Below are positions 57,798 to 64,000 of a stretch of 64,000 bases of DNA, piece after piece. The stretch is from NCBI GenBank assembly GCA_026014615.1, contig JAOZHZ010000006.1, forward strand, positions 38,748-102,747, given 5' to 3'. Made by a program: the position numbers and the translations under genes. Under the pieces are notes generated by a model that was not told the DNA's origin, searched no databases, and worked only from the letters and a program-made list of their open reading frames with translations. The stretch is from Candidatus Bathyarchaeota archaeon. GTDB lineage: Archaea; Thermoproteota; Bathyarchaeia; Bathyarchaeales; Bathycorpusculaceae. The first letter of the stretch is position 1. Each line of letters starts with the position of its first letter.

Positions 57798-58832
57798 ATG
57801 ATAAAGTATATTCACCCCGTAAAGGAAGCCGCAGCAGAGGGACTCGTAGCACAGGTTTACGCCCAAATAAAGCGGGACTTTGGCAGAGTCGCAGAACCCT
57901 TTCTAATTCACTCTCCCTTGCCAAAGCTTTTGGCGGGTGCGTGGATGGTTTGCCGTGAATGCGAACTGGTCGGTAACGTTCCCCGAGCGGTCAAAGAAGC
58001 CGTCGCGTCAGCAGTCTCTCAGTTAAACAGGTGCCCATACTGCGTGGACGCCCACACCATAATGCTCACTGCCGCTGGAGAACACAACACTGCTGGAGCT
58101 ATAAGCAAAACACAATACGACGCCATCTCTGATGCACAGGCACGTATGATGGTTGATTGGGCACTGGCTACAACATCGCCAAGGTCAGAAGCATTGCGTT
58201 GGCTGCCGTTTTCAAGGCAGGAGGCACCCGAAATCATAGGAACCGCCGTGTTCTATCACTACATGAACCGCATGGCAAACGTGCTTTTAGGCGACACCCC
58301 ACTGCCGTCAAACCAACGCTGGCTCAGGAACCCCATGAAACGCGTAGCAAGATGGATGTTTACAGGAGCCGTTAACCGCCCTAAAAGCGTCGGCGAGTCA
58401 CTAATGCTTCTCCCTAAAGCAGATTTGCCAAATGACTTACGGTGGGCTAAACCGTCTGCTAATGTGGCTTGGGCATACGCCAGTTTTGCAGCAGCCGTTG
58501 AAGAAGTGGGAGAACAGGTGCTACCTGTAGAAGTGCGTGCGTTTGTGTTGGAAGAGCTCAGCGAATGGAGCGGCACCACTTCTGAACTCAGTTTGGCTTG
58601 GAGTGAAGACGCAATCAGCAGTTATAGTGAAGAAAATGAAGCTGCAGCACGTCTTGCCTTGTTGACTGCGTTGGCACCGTACAGGATAGCCGAAACAGAC
58701 GTTTTGGATTTCAGAAAATACTTCCCTGAAGACCAAAAACTGGTAGGCACGTTGGCGTGGGCTAGTTTTGCGGCAGCAAAAAGAATTGGCACATGGCTTC
58801 AGCATACAACTAAGAGCACAAAAGGAAATTAA
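57798..58832 (+). CDS. AhpD-like (carboxymuconolactone decarboxylase-fold) protein
   Basis: A 344-residue protein. The AhpD signature NRCPYCVDAHTIML has the redox CxxC pair plus His needed for alkylhydroperoxidase activity, preceded by VPRAVKEAVASAVSQL. It is about twice the usual AhpD size; the C-terminal half (from about residue 150) is less conserved and may be a second degenerate AhpD-like unit. ATG 57798 is chosen after GGGGAACTGAG; a frame from 57750 is only an extension. Peroxide handling is inferred. Confidence 0.85.
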   Translation: MIKYIHPVKEAAAEGLVAQVYAQIKRDFGRVAEPFLIHSPLPKLLAGAWMVCRECELVGNVPRAVKEAVASAVSQLNRCPYCVDAHTIMLTAAGEHNTAGAISKTQYDAISDAQARMMVDWALATTSPRSEALRWLPFSRQEAPEIIGTAVFYHYMNRMANVLLGDTPLPSNQRWLRNPMKRVARWMFTGAVNRPKSVGESLMLLPKADLPNDLRWAKPSANVAWAYASFAAAVEEVGEQVLPVEVRAFVLEELSEWSGTTSELSLAWSEDAISSYSEENEAAARLALLTALAPYRIAETDVLDFRKYFPEDQKLVGTLAWASFAAAKRIGTWLQHTTKSTKGN

Positions 58833-58892
58833 AAAGAAAACAAAAGAGTAACAGGGGTAGAGGTAGGCTCAGATCAAGGGAGCTATACCTGC

Positions 58893-60305
58893 TTATTTCT
58901 TGTTCATGAGGTATTCGTGCATTGCTTTGGCTGCGCGTTTGCCTGCACCCATGGCGCTGATGACAGTGGCTGCTCCTGTGGCTACGTCTCCGCCTGCGTA
59001 AACGCCGTCTAAGCTGGTTTTGCCGACTTCGTCAACGCAGATGGTTCCACGGCGCGGGTCACTTTCCAGACCGCCTGTGGTGCGTCCGATAATGGGGTTA
59101 GGCGTCTGTCCAATGGCGATGATAACTGTGTCGACGTCCATGGTGAATTCGCTGCCTGGAATCTTTTTCACTCCACGTCTGCCTCTCTCGTCGGGTTCGG
59201 TGAGTTCCATGCAGATACATTTCATAGCTTTGACCCAGCCGCGTTCGTTACCGTAAAATTCCAGCGGAGCCGCAAGGAACTTGCAGACCAAGCCTTCTTC
59301 CTCGGCGTTTTCGATTTCTTCATGTCGGGCAGGCAACTCGTTACGTGAACGACGGTAAACCAAGCAAACTTCAGCGCCCAACCGCATTGAGCATCGTGCG
59401 CAGTCCATGGCTACGTTTCCGCCGCCGATTACTACCACGTGTTTGCCGATGCGTATGGGGGTGTCGTAATCTGGGAATTGGTAAGCCTTCATTAGGTTGA
59501 CGCGGATGAGGAACTCGTTAGCTGAGTAAATGCCACCCAAGTTTTCTCCGGGGCATCCTGTAAATTGTGGTAGACCTGCGCCGCTGCCGATGAACACTGC
59601 GTCGTAGCCGCCTTCATTCATAAGTTCAGGGATGGTGTGGGTTCTGCCAATCAAGTTGCCCAAGCGCAAATCAACGCCCAGCTTCTGGACGTAGTTGACT
59701 TCGTTGTTAACAATGGCTTTGGGTAAACGAAACTCTGGGATACCGTAACTCAGGACTCCGCCGCCTCTGTGAAGCGCTTCGAACTCAGTTACTTCGTGAC
59801 CGAGTTTAATGAGGTCAGCGGCAACTGTGAGACCCGCGGGGCCAGCACCGATGACGGCAACTTTTTTGCCTGTTGGCTTTGCTTTAGGTGGGAGTTGGAA
59901 GCCGTTGTCGCGTTCCCAATCTGCAAGATAACGCTCTAATCGCCCGATGCTGATTGGGTCACCCATCTTGCCAACTATGCATTTGCTCTGGCATTGTGAC
60001 TCTTGAGGGCACACACGTCCGCAGACGGCTGGCAACGCGTTTTTGGATTTTATGATGCTGATGCCTTCGGCGTACTTCTTTTCTTTGATGGCTTTGATAA
60101 ATTGCGGAATTGGAACTTCAACGGGGCAAGCAGTAACGCATTGAGGCTTTGGACAGGTCAAACAGCGGCTGGCTTCTTCTAAGGCTTCTTCTTCTGTGTA
60201 ACCTAAGGCAACTTCTTTAAAGTTTTTAGCTCGTTCTTTGGGTTCTTGTTTACGCATTTCTACTGCTTCTTTCTTGAGTTTTGGTTTAGGCTTTGTTTCT
60301 GCCAC
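58893..60305 (-). CDS. NADPH-dependent oxidoreductase, GltA/NfnB-type large subunit
   Basis: A 470-residue flavoprotein of the glutamate-synthase-small-subunit/SudA/NfnB class. The N-terminal iron-sulfur region CLTCPKPQCVTACPVEVPIPQF is followed by FAD motif VIGAGPAGLTVAADLIKLG, NADPH motif VIGGGNVAMDCARCSMRLG, and the C-terminal YAGGDVATGAATVISAMGAG. GTG 60305 is chosen with GGAGGT upstream. It overlaps the NfnA-type gene by 20 bases. Together with that subunit it can form ferredoxin:NADP oxidoreductase (SudAB/NfnAB-like), possibly electron-bifurcating. Confidence 0.92.
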   Translation of the reverse strand: MAETKPKPKLKKEAVEMRKQEPKERAKNFKEVALGYTEEEALEEASRCLTCPKPQCVTACPVEVPIPQFIKAIKEKKYAEGISIIKSKNALPAVCGRVCPQESQCQSKCIVGKMGDPISIGRLERYLADWERDNGFQLPPKAKPTGKKVAVIGAGPAGLTVAADLIKLGHEVTEFEALHRGGGVLSYGIPEFRLPKAIVNNEVNYVQKLGVDLRLGNLIGRTHTIPELMNEGGYDAVFIGSGAGLPQFTGCPGENLGGIYSANEFLIRVNLMKAYQFPDYDTPIRIGKHVVVIGGGNVAMDCARCSMRLGAEVCLVYRRSRNELPARHEEIENAEEEGLVCKFLAAPLEFYGNERGWVKAMKCICMELTEPDERGRRGVKKIPGSEFTMDVDTVIIAIGQTPNPIIGRTTGGLESDPRRGTICVDEVGKTSLDGVYAGGDVATGAATVISAMGAGKRAAKAMHEYLMNKK

Positions 60306-61131
60306 ACTTACAACCTCCACTTGTTTCCCATACTAGTGAACTTAAACGCTCTTCAGGAAGCATCTGACGCTGACGTTGAATCAACTCTTCAAAGTCTGTC
60401 AGGTGCCCGTCAAATTCGGGACCGTCAACGCATCCAAACAGCATTTTTCCGCCGACGGTGACACGGCAGACACCGCACATTCCCATGCCGTCAATCATTA
60501 CAGGCGTCAAAGTGATAATTGTGGGTATGCCGTAGGGCTTGGTGATTTCGCTTACATCTCGCATCAGGACAACGGGACCCATAACAACGCATCGGTCAAA
60601 CTTTTCTGTCTTGAGCAGGTCTTTGAGGAAGTCTAATCCTTTATACCCGTAAGAGCCGTCGTCGGTTGCAACGTAAACTTTGTCGCTTAATTCTTTGGCT
60701 TCTTTCTCCATTATCATTGCGTCTTTTATCCTTGCGCCAAGGATTGTGGTTACGTTGTTGCCTGCTTCCTTCATGGCTTTAATCTGCAAAATTATCGGAG
60801 CAATCATGATGCTTCCGCCGACACAGAGAACCTTGCCGAAGTTTTTAACTTCGGAAGGATTCCCCAAAGGACCTGTTACGTTCAACAGGTTATCGCCTAC
60901 GTTGTAGCAGCCGAGTTCCTTGGTGGTTTTTCCGACTTCGTGGAAAGCAAATGAAACCGTGCCCTTTTGGGTGTCATAGTCGCAGATTGTCAGGGGGATG
61001 CGTTCGCCCTTTTCGTGAGGAACCACGATGAGGAATTGTCCAGCTTGAGCTTTAGCAGCAATGTCTGGAGCTTCAACCTCAAACAGGGTTTCTTTATGGG
61101 CAAGCGTTTTTTTAGTTACGATTTTGTACGT
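60286..61131 (-). CDS. NfnA/SudB-type ferredoxin:NADP reductase subunit, apparent ACG start
   Basis: A 281-residue FNR-fold flavoprotein. In-frame homology starts at 61131 with YKIVTKKTLAHKETLFEVEA, then QAGQFLIVVPHEKGERIPLTI, FAD/NAD-binding GGSIMIAPIILQ, and a C-terminal 2Fe-2S site MCGVCRV / FGCVDGPEF. The expected start codon is ACG (61131-61129), preceded by an in-frame TAA and by GGAGG ten bases upstream. The first ordinary start, GTG 61026, would delete 35 conserved residues. It follows the ferredoxin-MvhD gene by four bases, so the operon is ferredoxin-MvhD, NfnA, NfnB. Confidence 0.88.
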   Translation of the reverse strand, partial: TYKIVTKKTLAHKETLFEVEAPDIAAKAQAGQFLIVVPHEKGERIPLTICDYDTQKGTVSFAFHEVGKTTKELGCYNVGDNLLNVTGPLGNPSEVKNFGKVLCVGGSIMIAPIILQIKAMKEAGNNVTTILGARIKDAMIMEKEAKELSDKVYVATDDGSYGYKGLDFLKDLLKTEKFDRCVVMGPVVLMRDVSEITKPYGIPTIITLTPVMIDGMGMCGVCRVTVGGKMLFGCVDGPEFDGHLTDFEELIQRQRQMLPEERLSSLVWETSGGCKCGRNKA

Positions 61132-61135
61132 TTAC

Positions 61136-62347
61136 TTACGCCTCCGTTTTAGCTGCCACTGTGCACTGGGGCATCGCGGCAATTTTGTTATAGAAAGCTT
61201 CAAACTTTGGTTTAAATTGGTTCTCGCATCTGGGAGACAGCTCAACCATTTCGAAGCGGTCAAGCAGACCCATCTTCTTAAGGGCATCCAGCAAGACGCC
61301 GAGTTGACGTTCAGCTACGTCTCTGCCTTCCTGAAGTTTGCAATCCTCAGCTGAGCAGACTACGCCCATAACGCCGTCAAAGCCAGACCTGAATGCGTTT
61401 ATCACGTGAACGGGGTCCAGTGACTTGAAGCAGGGAACCTCCAGAACCATGGCGTTTTTGCCTTTGAGGACACTTTCGGGGTCATCTAGTCCTGAGTATT
61501 CTGACCATTGGCAACTGAAAACTAAGACGGCTGAAGCGTTTTTCTGCTCTTTGAGTTTAGTTATGGCGCATCCGTATCGGTCTAAGACGTTGTTGAATTC
61601 AAAGCCCTTCACTTGGATTGCGTCGTGGGGACAAACCAGTTGGCAGGCGCCGCAGCCCGTGCATTTATCCACATCAATGGATGGGGTCGCGAAGGGTTGT
61701 GCTGTTATGGCATCGTAGGGACATATGAATACGCACTTGTCACAGCCAACACATTCTTCTGTTACATAAACTGCTTTGCGAGAGAACTTTACAACTCTAA
61801 CGGCGTTTTCGTCGTAACCGAGTTGCTTTAGAACAGCTTTGCTCAAAAGCAAACGACGAGTTTCAATCTTGGTGCCTTCCTTCATGCGGCAGAAAGCATC
61901 TTCGCACTGAACGGAAACGATGTTTTTCACGCCAGAGTTCAAAACATTGAAAATGAAGTCGGTTGGGATTCTGCCTGCGCAAGGCACACGAAGCGGGATG
62001 TAGTTTGTGACGTTTAAGCCTTGTTCCTCGAGGATATCGGAGATTTCGCCGCTGGAGGGTGAGTTTCCGCGGCACATCACGACGAGGGTGTCGGCGTTCA
62101 CGTTTTTCAGTTCATTGTTAAAGTATTCGTTCAGGTTGTCGTAGTCGTAGTAAGCCATCTCTATGGCGGTAACTGGACATGCGCTGTAGCATATTCCGCA
62201 AACCTGACATTTCTGGTTGTCAATTTCTACTTTGCCAGATTCTTCTTCGCGGGTTATGGCTTCAAAAGGACATATAGAGTAGCATACTGAACAACGACTA
62301 CATAGGTCTTGGTTAATTTTTACGGCAGCGAGACACGTTTCACTCAT
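61136..62347 (-). CDS. duplicated ferredoxin-MvhD iron-sulfur protein
   Basis: A 403-residue protein with two tandem units. Unit one has two 4Fe-4S motifs (Cys16-19-22-26 and 47-50-53-57), then an MvhD-like domain with Cys92 (MCRGN), Cys123 (VPCAGRI), Cys148 and Cys153. Unit two has 4Fe-4S at Cys199-202-205-209 and 229-232-235-239, then MvhD-like Cys279, Cys306 (EVPCFKS), Cys331, Cys336. MvhD links hydrogenase to heterodisulfide reductase HdrA in methanogens. With the two downstream flavoproteins it probably routes electrons among ferredoxin, NADPH and an HdrA-like partner. GAGGT lies before the ATG. Confidence 0.9.
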   Translation of the reverse strand: MSETCLAAVKINQDLCSRCSVCYSICPFEAITREEESGKVEIDNQKCQVCGICYSACPVTAIEMAYYDYDNLNEYFNNELKNVNADTLVVMCRGNSPSSGEISDILEEQGLNVTNYIPLRVPCAGRIPTDFIFNVLNSGVKNIVSVQCEDAFCRMKEGTKIETRRLLLSKAVLKQLGYDENAVRVVKFSRKAVYVTEECVGCDKCVFICPYDAITAQPFATPSIDVDKCTGCGACQLVCPHDAIQVKGFEFNNVLDRYGCAITKLKEQKNASAVLVFSCQWSEYSGLDDPESVLKGKNAMVLEVPCFKSLDPVHVINAFRSGFDGVMGVVCSAEDCKLQEGRDVAERQLGVLLDALKKMGLLDRFEMVELSPRCENQFKPKFEAFYNKIAAMPQCTVAAKTEA

Positions 62348-62657
62348 TTGGGTGACCTCAATATTTGTTTCCCCAGTGCTTTTTTTACACCGTAAGCATA
62401 GGAACCTAATGCTTATGAATCCATGAAGAGGTCTTTTGGACGATATAACGTTTACTGTTTGAGTTACAGAAATACATTCATATTGAAAGCCTACAGGTGG
62501 CTATTTAGTTGTTGCTTTTTTCTTTGTGTTGTTGCTGCAGGGTTGCTATGAACAACAACGCTTAAGTTTGTGGTTAGCGCTACGGGTTTTTGTTATGCAT
62601 TTTGTTCGAGTTGCCACTAGGCTTAAACACTGCGACTAAGTCGGGGAAAAGGTTCCG
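62348..62657. other. 310-base intergenic region upstream of the ferredoxin-MvhD operon
   Basis: The leftward promoter (TATA-like GTGTAAAAAAAG at about 62380-62391) and an inverted repeat at 62393-62415 lie near the operon. The remainder up to the trxB stop has no gene and no clear signal. Confidence 0.5.
62393..62415. promoter_or_regulatory. inverted repeat upstream of the ferredoxin-MvhD promoter
   Basis: TAAGCAT (62393-62399) and ATGCTTA (62409-62415) are perfect 7-base arms with spacer AGGAACCTA. It adjoins the TATA-like element of the operon on its upstream side, a usual place for an activator or repressor. Confidence 0.55.
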
Positions 62658-63593
62658 TTATTTTCGGTAGTATGGGCGTTTTATGTAGCTGTAGGCTTCC
62701 AGAGCCGCTGTGATTCCTTGACCCACCGCGGTACCAACTTGTTTAACGGGGTGGTTTGTTACGTCGCCTGCCGCGAACACTCCAGAGAGGTTGGTGCGTT
62801 GATGCATGTCGATTTTGAGGCTTTTGCCGCCCTCTTCAGCTTCAACGCCTACCTCAAGCGCCAACGAGCTGTTAGGCGATTCACCAACTTGGACAAAAAC
62901 CGCGGCTACTGGGAGCTCTCGGGTTTGTTTGGTCTTCACGTCAGAAAGAATCACGGAATTAACGACTTTGTCGCCTTTAATTTCCAGAATTTCTGTGTTA
63001 AAAAGCACATTCACGTTAGCTTTTGAAAGGACATCTTTAGCAAGTTTCTCTTCGGCGCGGAAAGCTTCCCGTCGATGGACAAGCGTGAGTTCCCCCACAA
63101 TACCTGAAAGGTATAAGGTTGTTGTGCACGCTGAGTTGCCGCCGCCCACAACAAGCACGTGTTTGCCTTTGAAGAAGGGACCGTCGCAGACTCCGCAGTA
63201 GCTTACGCCTCTGCCGTGGAATTCTTTTTCGCCTTTGACGCCGATTTCGTTGTAGTGGGCGCCTGTAGCTATAATGACTGTGGTAGCTTCATATTCGGCG
63301 CGGTTAGTCTTGATTTTTTTTGTTTCGCCTTTTAGGTCCATGCTGACGACGGGTTCGATGTCATGGATGACGGCTCCTGCTTTTTTGCAGTGTAAAGTCA
63401 TCTTGTCTGCCAGTTCCGTGCCAGCTATCTCTGGAAAACCAGGATAATTCTCCACCAAAGGCGCTTCTGCAGCGGTTCCGCCAGCCATTTTTTCGTCCAA
63501 AAGAAGCGTTTTAAGTCCACTTCGGGCGCCATAAATTCCAGCAGCTAACCCAGCTGCTCCTGCGCCGATTATAATTAAATCCCAGTTTTCCAT
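62658..63593 (-). CDS. trxB: thioredoxin reductase (TrxB-like)
   Basis: The 311-residue pyridine nucleotide-disulfide oxidoreductase has FAD motif IIIGAGAAGLAAGIYGARSG, redox pair CGVC in SYCGVCDGPFF, second nucleotide motif VVGGGNSACTTTLYL, and C-terminal GVFAAGDVTNHPVKQVGTAVGQG. ATG 63593 gives MENWDLIIIGAG; a longer open frame upstream is rejected. The NADPH motif GGGNSACTTT departs slightly from the usual GGGDSA, so the electron donor may differ (some archaeal members are not NADPH-dependent). Confidence 0.92.
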   Translation of the reverse strand: MENWDLIIIGAGAAGLAAGIYGARSGLKTLLLDEKMAGGTAAEAPLVENYPGFPEIAGTELADKMTLHCKKAGAVIHDIEPVVSMDLKGETKKIKTNRAEYEATTVIIATGAHYNEIGVKGEKEFHGRGVSYCGVCDGPFFKGKHVLVVGGGNSACTTTLYLSGIVGELTLVHRREAFRAEEKLAKDVLSKANVNVLFNTEILEIKGDKVVNSVILSDVKTKQTRELPVAAVFVQVGESPNSSLALEVGVEAEEGGKSLKIDMHQRTNLSGVFAAGDVTNHPVKQVGTAVGQGITAALEAYSYIKRPYYRK

Positions 63594-63928
63594 GAAAGTC
63601 ACTTCAGAGTCTATGGGGTTTTGGAGTTTATGAATTATTCGGGTGGCAACTGTATAACAAACACCGAAGCAACAATGTACGTCGACGACGTCCAAATCTG
63701 GGCCTAAAACCCCCTCCACCCTTTCTTTTTTCACATCAAAACGAATCCCCAACAGAACCCACGCCAGCATACTCAAAACGTTTCACCCCCCCCTTAAATT
63801 TCAAACTAGAAAAAGCAGCAGGTGAACCGTATTTGCAGATTTCTTTTTAAAAGATGTTTTTATGATGCACACAAAGACACTGAAATTTACTAAGTAGGCA
63901 ACGGTTTTTCAGAAACAGGGAAAACCCG
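63594..63928. other. intergenic region with a lectin-domain gene remnant
   Basis: No complete gene is present. A plus-strand frame ending at 63707 resembles the end of a LamG-type domain (separate entry). A C8 run lies at about 63784-63791, and AT-rich TATA-like TTTTTAAAAG at 63844-63853. Confidence 0.45.
63620..63707 (+). pseudogene. 3' remnant of a LamG/lectin-fold surface protein gene
   Basis: Frame translation YGVLEFMNYSGG then CITNTEATMYVDDVQIWA followed by TAA has the usual end of concanavalin-A-like domains (ATMYVDDVQIW). No upstream start or further domain remains because trxB begins at 63593. It probably represents a truncated surface protein next to the new one starting at 63929. 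Confidence 0.4.
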
Positions 63929-64000
63929 ATGGCAACAAAAAAACAAGTATTCAGGACCATAGCACTCTCCCTGATACTCCTAATGACAGCTTCAGTTGCA
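63929..64000 (+). CDS. start of a secreted protein, truncated by window end
   Basis: ATG 63929 opens a frame of 24 codons reading MATKKQVFRTIALSLILLMT, then ASVA: a basic N-terminus and hydrophobic core typical of a signal peptide. The rest lies outside the window. Only weak ribosome-site similarity (ACAGGG) is seen upstream. The neighbouring lectin remnant suggests another surface protein. Confidence 0.6.
   Translation, partial: MATKKQVFRTIALSLILLMTASVA

Noticed and set aside
63594..63776. 61-residue N-terminal extension of trxB
   Set aside because: The FAD-binding motif starts at residue 8 from ATG 63593, the normal family start; the extension has no similarity and covers the lectin remnant on the other strand.

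Overview
The window reads as a chromosomal segment of a mesophilic-type archaeon with moderate GC. Archaeal markers seen directly are ribosomal protein eS1, CofD (coenzyme F420), formylmethanofuran:tetrahydromethanopterin formyltransferase (Ftr), a flavodiiron protein, an archaeal-type PurL/PurS/PurQ set, an intron-containing tRNA-Met, TATA boxes placed for leaderless or short-leader transcripts, and frequent TTG/GTG starts with GGAGG/GGTGA ribosome binding sites. The gene mix (tetrahydromethanopterin C1 chemistry, Hyp hydrogenase maturation, MvhD-type iron-sulfur proteins, no methanogenesis marker) fits an acetogenic or fermentative Bathyarchaeia-like lineage. That placement is inference.

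Layout: 0-8 kb holds an Lrp-type regulator, an ABC-2 exporter, a DUF47/PhoU protein, cofD, moaE, rps1e and serS. A SagB-type nitroreductase pseudogene and tRNA-Gly follow. From 9.2 to 12 kb lie three small surface proteins with PEY-type C-terminal anchors and a shared promoter; two of them are a tandem duplication that carries a relic of the purM start. From 12.2 to 22.7 kb is a purine cluster: purM, purS-purL-purQ forward, and purF, purD, a HAD phosphatase, ftr and a PfkB kinase in reverse. From 23 to 29.5 kb are three large anchored surface proteins with homologous upstream regions; one has a frameshifted tail.

29.6-36.5 kb carries hypA with a Mrp/MinD-type hypB, a flavodoxin and ferritin-like pair, two DNA-binding regulators around a palindromic site, a cytoplasmic HtrA protease, a winged-helix/VIT fusion, and a small gene beneath a perfect 28-bp palindrome. 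36.8-43 kb has a B12-dependent ribonucleotide reductase with its cobalamin adenosyltransferase, an OsmC and flavodiiron pair, and a kelch surface protein. At 43.1-44.9 kb a small AT-rich segment between a tRNA-Met fragment and the intact tRNA-Met gene carries a flavodoxin and a PD-(D/E)XK nuclease fused to an EVE domain.

45-51.4 kb holds rpiA, a membrane coiled-coil protein, and a cobalamin/siderophore-type ABC importer whose binding protein contains a dockerin-like module; tRNA-Thr follows. 51.5-64 kb holds an M48 protease, hypF-hypC-hypD, an acyl-CoA ligase, an AhpD-like protein, an electron-transfer operon (duplicated ferredoxin-MvhD fusion, NfnA/SudB, GltA/NfnB), thioredoxin reductase, and the start of another secreted protein.

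Common threads are cobalamin (import, adenosylation, use by NrdJ), NiFe-hydrogenase maturation (hypABCDF at two loci), C1/purine chemistry, oxygen and peroxide defence (flavodiiron protein, OsmC, ferritin-like protein, AhpD, TrxB), and an expanding surface-protein repertoire. No CRISPR array, transposase or rRNA gene was seen.
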